From positions 186,001 to 250,000 of the forward strand of contig NZ_MKKI01000041.1 of assembly GCF_001942345.1 (NCBI RefSeq): a stretch of 64,000 bases of DNA, in the 5' to 3' direction. Made by a program: the position numbers and the translations under genes. This document shows, in pieces, positions 53,138 to 62,334 of this stretch (its first letter is position 1; each line of letters begins with the position of its first letter). The stretch is from Corynebacterium sp. CNJ-954. GTDB lineage: Bacteria; Actinomycetota; Actinomycetes; Mycobacteriales; Mycobacteriaceae. The notes beneath the pieces were generated by a model that was not told the DNA's origin, ran no database searches, and was given only the letters and a program-made list of their open reading frames with translations.

Positions 53138-53851
53138 ATGAGTCCCATCCAGCCCATGTCAGTACCGTCAGTACCGTCAGTACCCTCAGTACCTGAGTCC
53201 AGTCAGGCGACGGGAAACACCTCCACCACCTGGGCGTCCGTCACGGGTGCGGACCCGGCCCACTCGCAGCGCTACATCGCCCGGTGGGAAGGGTTCGAGC
53301 ACGAGGGCAAGGACATCGACGGCGAGGCACGTCTGATCGACGCGATGGCCTCCCGGCACGCCCGGATTCTCGACGCCGGCTCCGGGACGGGGCGTGTCGC
53401 CGTGAGTCTCGCCGCCCGCGGCCACGTCGTCTCCGCCGTCGACATCGACCCCCAGCTCGTCGAGTACGCCCGCGAACGCTACGCCGGTTCCGGTGTCGAG
53501 TGGCATGTCGGTGACCTCGCCTCGTCCGACGACGTCCCGACGGGTCCTTTCGACATCATCGTCTCCGCCGGCAATGTCCTGGCCTTCATCCCCGACGCCG
53601 CCCACCGGCAGGCCCTCGGCGTCCTGGCTTCCCGGCTGGCCCCGGCCGGGCGACTCGTCGTCGGGTTCGGCCTGTCGCGGGGGCGTTCCGTCGAGGCCTT
53701 CGAGCAGGATGTCGCCGCAGCGGGTCTGCACACCGTCCAGCGGTTCTCCTCCTGGGAACTGCATCCCTTCCACGACGGTGAGAACGCCAGCGACTTCATG
53801 GTCGCCGTCCTCCAGCGGTCCGATGTCGACGGGGGTGGCGACGATGAGTGA
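53138..53851 (+). CDS. Class I SAM-dependent methyltransferase
   Basis: 237-residue methyltransferase. A low-complexity N-terminus encoded by four 9-bp units (SVPSVPSVPSVPE) precedes a Rossmann fold with the SAM motif ILDAGSGTGRVAVSLAARG, acidic VSAVDID, and HVGDLASSDDVP..IIVSAGNVLAF. ATG 53138 follows a weak leader; GTG 53132 is in frame. It overlaps the next gene by 8 bp, so both are in one transcript. The substrate is unknown. Confidence 0.86.
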   Translation: MSPIQPMSVPSVPSVPSVPESSQATGNTSTTWASVTGADPAHSQRYIARWEGFEHEGKDIDGEARLIDAMASRHARILDAGSGTGRVAVSLAARGHVVSAVDIDPQLVEYARERYAGSGVEWHVGDLASSDDVPTGPFDIIVSAGNVLAFIPDAAHRQALGVLASRLAPAGRLVVGFGLSRGRSVEAFEQDVAAAGLHTVQRFSSWELHPFHDGENASDFMVAVLQRSDVDGGGDDE

Positions 53852-54563
53852 GTCAGACCCCGCAGCCGACTCTGCAGCCGCCTCCGTGGCCCAGGTCGTG
53901 TTCCGCCACGATCCGACGAGTGCGCCGCAGTGGACCTACTACGGTATCAACGCCCCGATGACCGGCAGCGCCCAGAAACTGTCCGAGGCGAAGTACGCCG
54001 CCACCCGCGACCTCCAGTTCCTGTCCGGCGAGGAGAAGCCGGCGATGCGCAGCTACGCCGAGTGGGCGGTCGAGCAGGAGACCAGCCCGGAAGGGATGCC
54101 GCGCTCCGCCCCTGCCATGTACGTGCGGTCACTGCAGGACGAGGACACCAACCAGCGTCTCCACCGCCAGAATCTGGCGCAGGCCTACCTGGAGGGGATC
54201 CGGTCCACGCCCGAGATCAGGACCTCCCTGCCCGCACTCATCGCCGGAGACACCGATGATGACCGGAGCAGTGACGGGAACGGCGGGACGCACGCCGCCA
54301 TGGACGGCGCCGACGGACCGGCCGACGTCATCCTCGTGACCCTCTTCCCCACGGATCTGCTGGGGGACGCTCTGCTCAACCTGACCGCGATGGACACCGT
54401 CATCTTCTGCCTGCCCGACGGCGACTCCCTGGGCTTCCTCCCGGTCGCCGGGGCCGACGTCTGGCCGTCCGACGGCTCCGAGGGCATGCTGGAACGCTAC
54501 GGGCTGGATGAGTTCGCCACTGTCCAGGACCTCATGGACGCCAGCGACGGAGACTCTCAGTAG
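53844..54563 (+). CDS. Conserved hypothetical protein, 239 residues
   Basis: Starts ATG 53844, overlapping the methyltransferase stop (ATGAGTGA), so it is translationally coupled. The sequence is acidic and begins MSESDPAADSAAASVAQVVFRHDPTSAPQWTYYGINAPMTGSAQ; later parts FPTDLLGDALLNLTAMDTVIFCLPDGDSLGFLPVAGADVW suggest an alpha/beta fold. I do not recognise a family. Its 3' end overlaps the convergent acyltransferase gene by 7 bp. It may assist the methyltransferase or be an independent cytoplasmic protein. Confidence 0.75.
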   Translation: MSESDPAADSAAASVAQVVFRHDPTSAPQWTYYGINAPMTGSAQKLSEAKYAATRDLQFLSGEEKPAMRSYAEWAVEQETSPEGMPRSAPAMYVRSLQDEDTNQRLHRQNLAQAYLEGIRSTPEIRTSLPALIAGDTDDDRSSDGNGGTHAAMDGADGPADVILVTLFPTDLLGDALLNLTAMDTVIFCLPDGDSLGFLPVAGADVWPSDGSEGMLERYGLDEFATVQDLMDASDGDSQ

Positions 54564-57097
54564 GGCGGCGCGTAACCGTAGCCCGGATCCACGTAGCCGG
54601 GGTCCACGTAGCCCGGATCGACATATCCCGGATCCACGTAGCCGGGGTCCACATAGCCTGGGTCCACCCACCCCTGGTCCGGCACCGGGGCGGGATCCGG
54701 CTCAGGCGGTGCTGCCGGTGCTGCCGGTTCATCACCCTCGGCACCGGGCTCCCCGACGGCTCCCTCCTCCCCCGGTTTCGGCAGACGGAAGACGTCCTTC
54801 TGCACGTCGCCGTCCGGTGTCGCGGGTGCCATGGCATCCGCCTCCTCGGCGGCACGGCGGGACTCCTCCACCGCCTCGGGGTCGTACATCTGGCGGGAGA
54901 TCTCGGGGGCGAGCATGGCGGCGAAGAGGTTGGTGAAGTGCTGGGCATCACGGTAGACCAGCACATTACCCACCACTCCAGGGCAGCGTCCGTCCCGGCA
55001 CACCGCGTCGGTGACGTCGATGTTCGTCAGGTCGAGACCACGGTAGGCACCCAGGGCGGGGTTCACCGGGGCCAGCGACTCCGCCTCATCGACACCGCAG
55101 TCCTCTCCACGGTCTTCGGCGACGCACAGGCGGGCATTGCCCTGGACACCGGGGGAGTCCAGGACCCACGGGGTGTCACGCATACCCCAGGTGTGGATTC
55201 CGGCGTCCGAGAGACGACGCACCATCTCGACGTACTCCGGCGGCACCTGGTCCGGGCCGTCCCCCTCGATGGTGGTGGGCCGCGTGACCGTCATGAAGAT
55301 GCCCTCCGACGGTGGGTTCTCGAAGATGTAGTCCTCGGCCTTCTGCTGCCATTCGCGGCACTCCGGGTAGTCCGAACCGTCCCACTTGGGGATGTCCATG
55401 CCGATCACACAGCCCAGCTTGAGGATCGGGACGATCTTGAAGTGGCGCTGCTTGGCGATGAGGTCCAGGGCGGGCAGATAGTGCTCGGAGTGGGAACCGC
55501 CGACGAGGTACATGGTGCGGTCGGCGTCGACGTCGCCGTACTCGCAGGGTTCGTCCTCCTCGTTGAACCACTTCGTCATCACCAGGTCGGTGTGGTCGAA
55601 GTGGGCCAGGCAGCCGTCCTTCAGGGTGTCCGCGAGCATCGGTGCGTCGTCGGACGGATCCGGCAGGACGGGAAGGCCGTCGGGGACGTCAGCGTCCTCG
55701 AGATAGGCGTTCGGTCCGGGGTACTCGGCGGGGTCGACGTCCTGCACACTGAGTGCCTGGGCGCGGTCGTCGATACGGGCCTGGACGATCGGTGCGAAGG
55801 CGAACACCGCACCGGTGGCCAGGATGATCACCAGGGTGGCCACGAGTTTTCCCCGGGAGCGCAGCGACGCCCGCCAGTAGCCGCGGTCGAACAGCATCCA
55901 CGACCGGTGTGGCTTGGACTTCTGCCGCAGCGGAGTCTCCACCAGACGCAGCGTCAGCCAGGCCAGCAGCAGCGACAGCACGATCACGCCCGTACCGACG
56001 ACCGCTCCCTCCAGCGTCCCGAGTGTGGCCGTGATCCCCCGCAGCCCACCGGCCTGTGACGCGGTGGAGGTGGAGAACCAGAAGGTCGCCAGGGTCAGCA
56101 ACGGCCAGTGCCACAGGTACAGGCTGTAGGAGATGCGGCCCAGGAACTGGAAGAACCGTCCGTCCAGCATCCTGCTGACACCGGTGGACGGGGCGGGGGC
56201 CGAGACCCCGTCCGTGGACTCCGGGTTCCCCGCGAAGATGACCAGCATGGCACCGGCCAGCGGGACCAGCGTCCAGGGGCCGGGGAACTGCGCCGCACCG
56301 TCGAGGAAGAGACCGGTCACGATGATCAGGACCAGGCCCACCAGGCCCGCCGGCCAGCGGATCCAGCGCAGCGTCCGGGGGATGGTGATTCCCAGCAGCC
56401 AGATGCCGAACAGTCCGCCCAGACCGATCTCCCAGAACCGGGACAGCGGCGAGTAGTAGTTCAGGGCCTGGTCGTGCTGACCGAGCCAGGTGGCGTAACC
56501 GAAGCTGGCCAGCGTGCCGGCGACGAGCAGCCAGTGCAACAGCGTGGCCCCGGCCTTCGCCCGCTTCCGGAACAGCGCTGCCAGCAGGGCGATGACCAGC
56601 AGGGAGCCGACGTAGATCTGCATCTGCACCGACATCGACCAGATGTGCTGGTACAGACTGACGTCCCGGTTGATCGCCGTGTACTCCTGGCCCTCACTGG
56701 CCAGGTGGAAGTTCTGTACGTAGAGCAGGGACGACGTCGCGTCCGTGCCCGCGTTCACCCAGCGGACCTCGGCGTAGACCACCACCGCCAGGATGAGGGT
56801 CACCCCGACGACCGCGATCAACGCCGGGTAGAGGCGCCGGAAGATACGCAGGAACGACTGCAGGACGGTGAGCCCCGACGGGTTCAGTGCGTTACGGAAC
56901 TGCGGGGCGAAGAAGAAGATTCCACCGACGAGCAGGAAGACGTCCACGCCGGATGAGACGCGTCCGACGAAAACATGGAAGATGACGACCAGTGCGATCG
57001 CCAGGCCACGGAGCCCGTCAATGTCCCGGCGGTGCGACGGCCGGGGACGTCCGGCGGACGCTCTGTTCGTCCCTGGCTGCGTGGTGGAAGAGTTCAT
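54557..57097 (-). CDS. AT3-SGNH membrane acyltransferase, copy 1 (OafA-like), with VDPGY tail
   Basis: 846 residues. N-terminal acyltransferase-3 module starts RRDIDGLRGLAIALVVIFHVFVGRVSSGVDVFLL (catalytic His in FHVF), about ten hydrophobic helices to residue 430, then an extracytoplasmic SGNH-hydrolase-like domain with MYLVGGSHSEHYLPALDLI (nucleophile near 535) and YRDAQHFTNLFAAML (D..H near 717). The tail reads PAPVPDQGWVDPGYVDPGY..VDPGYGYAPPY with six VDPGY units. AT3-SGNH proteins O-acylate envelope sugars and lipids; in Corynebacteriales TmaT acetylates trehalose mycolate, so a surface glycan or lipid acceptor is likely. GGSHS replaces the usual GDSHS. Confidence 0.88.
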   Translation of the reverse strand: MNSSTTQPGTNRASAGRPRPSHRRDIDGLRGLAIALVVIFHVFVGRVSSGVDVFLLVGGIFFFAPQFRNALNPSGLTVLQSFLRIFRRLYPALIAVVGVTLILAVVVYAEVRWVNAGTDATSSLLYVQNFHLASEGQEYTAINRDVSLYQHIWSMSVQMQIYVGSLLVIALLAALFRKRAKAGATLLHWLLVAGTLASFGYATWLGQHDQALNYYSPLSRFWEIGLGGLFGIWLLGITIPRTLRWIRWPAGLVGLVLIIVTGLFLDGAAQFPGPWTLVPLAGAMLVIFAGNPESTDGVSAPAPSTGVSRMLDGRFFQFLGRISYSLYLWHWPLLTLATFWFSTSTASQAGGLRGITATLGTLEGAVVGTGVIVLSLLLAWLTLRLVETPLRQKSKPHRSWMLFDRGYWRASLRSRGKLVATLVIILATGAVFAFAPIVQARIDDRAQALSVQDVDPAEYPGPNAYLEDADVPDGLPVLPDPSDDAPMLADTLKDGCLAHFDHTDLVMTKWFNEEDEPCEYGDVDADRTMYLVGGSHSEHYLPALDLIAKQRHFKIVPILKLGCVIGMDIPKWDGSDYPECREWQQKAEDYIFENPPSEGIFMTVTRPTTIEGDGPDQVPPEYVEMVRRLSDAGIHTWGMRDTPWVLDSPGVQGNARLCVAEDRGEDCGVDEAESLAPVNPALGAYRGLDLTNIDVTDAVCRDGRCPGVVGNVLVYRDAQHFTNLFAAMLAPEISRQMYDPEAVEESRRAAEEADAMAPATPDGDVQKDVFRLPKPGEEGAVGEPGAEGDEPAAPAAPPEPDPAPVPDQGWVDPGYVDPGYVDPGYVDPGYVDPGYVDPGYGYAPPY

Positions 57098-57218
57098 GGC
57101 GCGCTACAGCATACCGCCCCGTACGCCGGTTTCAGAACACATCCAGGCCGCGGAGCGTTACACGGGGGTGTCGGCGACTGCAGGACGGCCCAGGTGAACG
57201 GGGTTGACCAGAGGGGCG

Positions 57219-59729
57219 TCAGTACGGCGGCGCGTAGGCGGGCTCGCCCCAGCCGGGGTCGACGTATCCCGACCCGCCCCAGCCCGGATCCACGACGACC
57301 GGTGGCGCGGGATCGGGCACGACGGGGACCTGCGGCTTCGGCAACCGGTACACGTCCTTCGGTGCCAAGGCCGGGGCCGTCGCCCCTGCCCCGTCCCCGT
57401 CCGTCGCCCGCACGGCGGCTGCGACGACACGTTGCTGTTCCTCGGACGGGTCCGGCTCGTACATCTGGCGTTCGACCTCCGGGGCCATCATCGTCACCCA
57501 GGTCGGCGTGAAGTGGTTCCCGTCCCGGTAGACGAGCACATTGCCGACGACAGCAGGGCAGACGCCGTCCCTGCAGTAGGCGGCGGTGAGGTCGATATGG
57601 GTGATGTCCAGTCCGCTGTAGGCGTCGAGGGCGGGGTTACGCTCGAGGAGCCCGCCGGCGGACGGCCCGCACTCGGCGGGGTCACCGCCGTCCGCGACGC
57701 ACAGCAGCGAGTTGCCCAACGTCCCGTCGGACTGCCGCCAGGGGTTGTCCCGCACACCCCAGGTGTGGATGCCGGCCTCGGTGAACGTCCGGACCGTGTC
57801 GACATAGCCGTCCGGCACCTGGTCCGGCCCGGCACCGGTGCGCGCCGTGGGACGGGTCGAGGCCATGAAGACCCCGTCGGTCGGTGGGTTGTCGAGGATG
57901 TAGTCCTGCGCTTTCTGCTGCCAGGTGTAGCACTCCCCGTAGTCTCCGCCACTCATACGCTCGATCTTCATGCCGAGGACGCACCCCATCTTCACCAGCG
58001 GCACGATCTTGATCCCCCGCTCTCGTCCGATGACGTCCAGTGCGGGGAGGAAATGTTCGGAGTGTGACCCGCCCGCAAGGTACATGGTGCGGTCGGAGTC
58101 CGTGTCGCCGTAGGCGCAGGGAACATCAGAGGCGCCTTTGTCGTGGGTGAGGATCAGGTCCTCCCCCTCGACTCCGACCAGACAGCCGTCGAGTGAAATC
58201 TCCGGCAGCATGGTCTCGGGGTCGAAGACCGGGGCGGGCTGCACGTCGACGCCGTCGGGGACGGGCATGTCCTCCAGGAAGGCCCGCGGGCCCGGGTAGT
58301 CCCCGGATTCAGGGCCGTCGACGCCGGCCACGAGGGTGGGGGGACGGACGGTACCCATCTGCACCAGGCGTTCCGAGGACAACACCACCGCGCTGACGAC
58401 GACCAGTGCCGCCACGGTGACGACCTTCGCCCGGGAGCGCAGCAGGGACGCCCAGTACCGACGGTCCCACAGTATCCAGGAGCGTTCCGGTTTCCCTTTC
58501 TGTCGCAACGGGGTCTCCACGTACCGGTGCGTGCCCCACGCCAACAGCAGTGACAGGGCGATCACACCGGTGCCGACGACGACACCCCGTCCGGTCCCCA
58601 GTGTCGCGGTGATACCGGCGAGACCGCTCCCCTCCCCCTCACTCTGCCCCTGCGTGCCGGTGGTCTCGGAGAACAGGTAGGTCGCCAGGACCAGCAAGGG
58701 CCAGTGCCACAGGTACAGTCCGTAGGAGGTCTTCCCCAGGAACTGGAACAGGCGGCCCTCCAGGAGGCGGGTCACACCGACCGAGGCGATGGTGCGGCCT
58801 TCCGCAGCAGCGCGGATGCGGTCACCGTCGGGCTCCGTCACCGGCGTGCCCGCCACAATGACGAGCATCGCACCGGCCAGCGGGACGACGGTCCAGGGCC
58901 CGGGGAGCTGCGACGCACCGTCCAGGACGAGGCCGGTGGCGATAATCAGCACCAGACCGGTGACCCCGGCTGGCCAACGCAGCCACCGCCATATCCAGGG
59001 GATACCGCGGCCGACCATCCAGATGCCGAACAGGCCGCCCAGGCCGATCTCCCAGAACCGGGACAACGGCGAGTAGTAGTTCGCCGCCTGGTCGTGGAAC
59101 CCAAGCCACACGGCGTAGATGAAACTCAGCAGAGTGGCCACCGACAGCGTGCGGTGCAGAATCCGGGAGCCCACTCGGCCTCTGCGCCGGAAGAGGGCGG
59201 CCAGCACCACGATGGCCAGCAGGGATCCGAGGTAGATCTGCATCTGCACCGACATCGACCAGATGTGCTGGAAGAGACTGACGTCCCGGTTGACGGCGGA
59301 GTACTCCTTGCCCTCGGCGGCAAGGTGCAGATTCTGGACGTAGAGCAGGGAGGACGCCGCGTCACCGCCGGCCTGCGCCCACCGGGAGACCGGGTAGATG
59401 ATGAGCGTGAGCACCATCACCAGCGACACCACGGTGAGCAGCGCCGGGTAGAGCCGCCGGACGATGCGCAGCACTGACTGCACCGGGGTCAGCCCGGCCG
59501 GGTTCAGCGCGTTGCGGATCTGCGGCGCGAAGAAGAAGATGCCGCCGATGAGCAGGAAGACGTCGACGCCGGCGGACACTCTGCCGACGAAGACATGGAA
59601 GATCACGACCAGGGCGATGGCCAGCCCACGCAAGCCGTCGATGTCACGACGGTGGGTACGACGGTCCGACCGGCGTCCACCGAGGACGGGTGCCGACCGG
59701 GTCCGGGAGTCTGGGTATGTCGACTTCAT
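57219..59729 (-). CDS. AT3-SGNH membrane acyltransferase, copy 2 (OafA-like)
   Basis: 836 residues with the same plan as copy 1: THRRDIDGLRGLAIALVVIFHVFVG at the N-terminus, helices to about 430, GGSHSEHFLPALDVI near 556 and YRDGNHFTPTWVTMM near 738. The C-terminus ends VVVDPGWGGSGYVDPGWGEPAYAPPY, a shorter repeat tail. SGNH part also has DDLILTHDKGASDVPCAYGDTDSDRTMYLAG, where Cys pairs with other Cys of the family. Separated from copy 1 by 121 bp and on the same strand, so the four genes may be transcribed together. The sugar or lipid acceptor is unknown. Confidence 0.88.
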   Translation of the reverse strand: MKSTYPDSRTRSAPVLGGRRSDRRTHRRDIDGLRGLAIALVVIFHVFVGRVSAGVDVFLLIGGIFFFAPQIRNALNPAGLTPVQSVLRIVRRLYPALLTVVSLVMVLTLIIYPVSRWAQAGGDAASSLLYVQNLHLAAEGKEYSAVNRDVSLFQHIWSMSVQMQIYLGSLLAIVVLAALFRRRGRVGSRILHRTLSVATLLSFIYAVWLGFHDQAANYYSPLSRFWEIGLGGLFGIWMVGRGIPWIWRWLRWPAGVTGLVLIIATGLVLDGASQLPGPWTVVPLAGAMLVIVAGTPVTEPDGDRIRAAAEGRTIASVGVTRLLEGRLFQFLGKTSYGLYLWHWPLLVLATYLFSETTGTQGQSEGEGSGLAGITATLGTGRGVVVGTGVIALSLLLAWGTHRYVETPLRQKGKPERSWILWDRRYWASLLRSRAKVVTVAALVVVSAVVLSSERLVQMGTVRPPTLVAGVDGPESGDYPGPRAFLEDMPVPDGVDVQPAPVFDPETMLPEISLDGCLVGVEGEDLILTHDKGASDVPCAYGDTDSDRTMYLAGGSHSEHFLPALDVIGRERGIKIVPLVKMGCVLGMKIERMSGGDYGECYTWQQKAQDYILDNPPTDGVFMASTRPTARTGAGPDQVPDGYVDTVRTFTEAGIHTWGVRDNPWRQSDGTLGNSLLCVADGGDPAECGPSAGGLLERNPALDAYSGLDITHIDLTAAYCRDGVCPAVVGNVLVYRDGNHFTPTWVTMMAPEVERQMYEPDPSEEQQRVVAAAVRATDGDGAGATAPALAPKDVYRLPKPQVPVVPDPAPPVVVDPGWGGSGYVDPGWGEPAYAPPY

Positions 59730-59797
59730 GTCGGACTAGATATTAAGTCCATTCTCAGCCCATAACCGCCTACGACACTCCGGTCAGGCAATACTGC

Positions 59798-62294
59798 TCA
59801 GTATGCCGGAGCCCAGCCAGGGTCGACGTACCCCGGGTCGACGTAGCCCGGGTCGACCCAACCGGAGTCCGGCGCGGCCGGCGCCGCCGGTTCCTCTGGC
59901 GTCTCCGGTTCAACGTAACCGTCCTCACCCGGCTTCGGCAGCCGGAAGACGTCCTGGCCGGCACGCGTCCCCGCATCTCCTGCGTCCTCATCTGCCGCCG
60001 CTGCAGCTTCGGCGCCTGGGACTGTTCGACCTGGGCCTCCGGGTCGAACATCTGGCGGCTGATCTCAGGGGCCAGCAGCTCCGAGAACCTGTCGGTGAGG
60101 TGCTGGGTGTCGCGGTAGACCAGCACATTGCCCACCACACCGGGGCAGCGCCCGTCACGACACACCGCGGGGGTCAGGTCGACGTGGGTCACGTCCAGAC
60201 CGTCAAGAGCGGAAAGCGCGGGGTTCGCCGGGAGAAGGGCGTCGTCCTGTGCGACCCCGCAGTCACCATCGCGTTCCTCAGCGGTACAGACCCGCGCATC
60301 GAGCTGTTTGCCAGGGCCGGTCATCAACCAGGGGGTGTCGCGCACGCCCCAGGTGTGGATACCGGCGTCGGAGAACCTGCCGATCACGTCGACGTACTCG
60401 GGCGGGATCAGGTCCGGCCCGTCACCACGGATGGTGGTCGGACGGGTCACGGTCATGAAGACCCCGTCGGTCGGCGGATTGTCGACGATGTAGTCCTGGG
60501 CCTTCTGCTGCCATTCCGCGCACTCCGGGTAGTCGTCGCCGCTGACGCGCGGAAGTGCCATACCGACCACGCACCCCATCTTCAGGACCGGCACGATCCG
60601 GATGCCCTGCTCCTGCCCGATCTCGTCCAGCGCCGGCAGGAAGTGCTCGGAGTGCGAGCCTCCGGCGAGGTACATCGTGCGGTCGGAGCCGGTGTCACCA
60701 TAAGCACAGGGTTCATCGGAGTCGTTGAAGTCCTCGGTGAGGATGAGCTCGGTCTCCGAGAAACCGGCGAAGCAGCCGTCGTCCTGGGTCTTCGGCATCA
60801 TGGGGCCGACCTCGGTGGTGTCGGGGACGACCTCGACGCCGTCGGGGACCTCGGCATCGTCGAGGAATGCGGCGGGCCCGGGATAGTTGTCGACGTCGAG
60901 AGGTTCGGTCGCCAGTGTGGCGGCGCTGGTCTCGTTGTAGGTCGAGACCGTCGGCCCGAAGACCATCACGGCGACACTGGCGACGACCATGACGGCGGCG
61001 ACGGAAACCTTTCCTCTGCTCTGCGTCGCGGCGCGCAGATAAGCGCGGTCGCCGACGACCCACGAGCGTCGGGGGCGACGGGTCTGCTGCAACGGCAGTT
61101 CGATGAACCGTAACGTCAACCAGGCAAGAAGCAACGACCCGACGATGACACCCGCACCGACCGCTGCCCCGGTACTCCCTCCCAGGGTGGCCGTCACTCC
61201 CTGCAGTCCGTCGGCGGCGGACGACGAAGACTCCGCAGTCTCGGCACCGGAACCACCGGCGACGAGGAAGGTGACCAGAGTGAGGATCGGCCAGTGCCAC
61301 AGGTACAGGCTGTAGGCGGTGCGTCCCAGGAACTGGAACGGCGCGGTGGACAACAGCGCAGTCACACCGGTCGTACGGGCGTCCCACTCCCCCGCGACCG
61401 GGTTCCCGGAGAGGATGACGAGCATCGCACCCGCCAGCGGCACCAGCGTCCAGGGCCCGGGGAACTGCGCCGCGCCATCCAGGAACAGCCCCGTCCCGAT
61501 GATCAACGCCAGACCGACCACACCGGCGATCAGCCGCAGCCTCCGCCACACCGTAGGAAGGACACGCCCCAGAACCACCATGCCGAACAGGCCGCCCAGG
61601 CCGATCTCCCAGAACCGGGACAACGGCGAATAGTAGTTCGCCCCCTGATCATGACCGCCCAACCAGGTGGCGTAGACGAAACTCGCCACCGTGGCCACAC
61701 CCAGCAGGAAGGCGAAGGTACCAGTCGCCACGCGGGACGTCCCTGGTCGTCCCGTCGTGAACGCCGGCGGAACACCACGGCCACCAGCGCGATCACGATG
61801 AGCGCCCCCAGATAGATCTGCATCTGCACCGACATCGACCAGATGTGCTGGAAGACGCTGACATCGGTACTGATGGACGCGTAGTCGTTGCCCTGGGCAC
61901 TGAGATTCAGGTTCTGCAGGTACAGCAGGGATGCCGCAGCATCCATTCCGGCGTCCGACCAGCGCACCGGCGCGTAGACCACCAGTGCCGCAATGAGGGA
62001 CACCCCCACCACCGTGACCAACGCCGGGTACAGACGACGGAATATCCGTAGGAACGACTGCACCACCGTCAACCCCGCAGGATTCAGCGCATTACGGATC
62101 TGCGGACTGAAGAAGAAAATCCCGCCCAACAGCAGGAACACGTCCACACCCGCCGACACCCGGCCGACGAACACGTGGAACACCACCACCAACGCAATCG
62201 CCAGACCACGCAGACCGTCGATGTCGGTGCGCCGGAGTGCAGAACGGGGTGCCGGGGCAGTCCGTTCCTGGACAAATGGTTCTCTGCCGTTCAT
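59798..62294 (-). CDS. AT3-SGNH membrane acyltransferase, copy 3 (frames interrupted near 60011 and 61735)
   Basis: Paralogue of copies 1 and 2. ATG 62294 begins MNGREPFVQERTAPAPRSALRRTDIDGLRGLAIALVVVFHVFVG. The frame changes near 61735 and a single extra G in the GGG run restores RPRVATGTFAFLLGVATVASFVYATWLGG and all remaining helices. The SGNH domain has MYLAGGSHSEHFLPALDEI and YRDTQHLTDRFSELL. A second change near 60011 is repaired by one base, giving APEAAAAADEDAGDAG..QDVFRLPKPGED and the tail DSGWVDPGYVDPGYVDPGWAPAY ending at 59798. Corrected length about 833 residues, matching copies 1 and 2. Confidence 0.83.
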
Positions 62295-62334
62295 AACCGG
62301 TACAGCATGCCACCCGCGACGGGCAGGGCGAAAA

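Noticed and set aside
54570..54680. Repeats read as a possible CRISPR array
   Set aside because: The 15-bp units are contiguous, lack spacers, and translate to VDPGY in frame with the acyltransferase.
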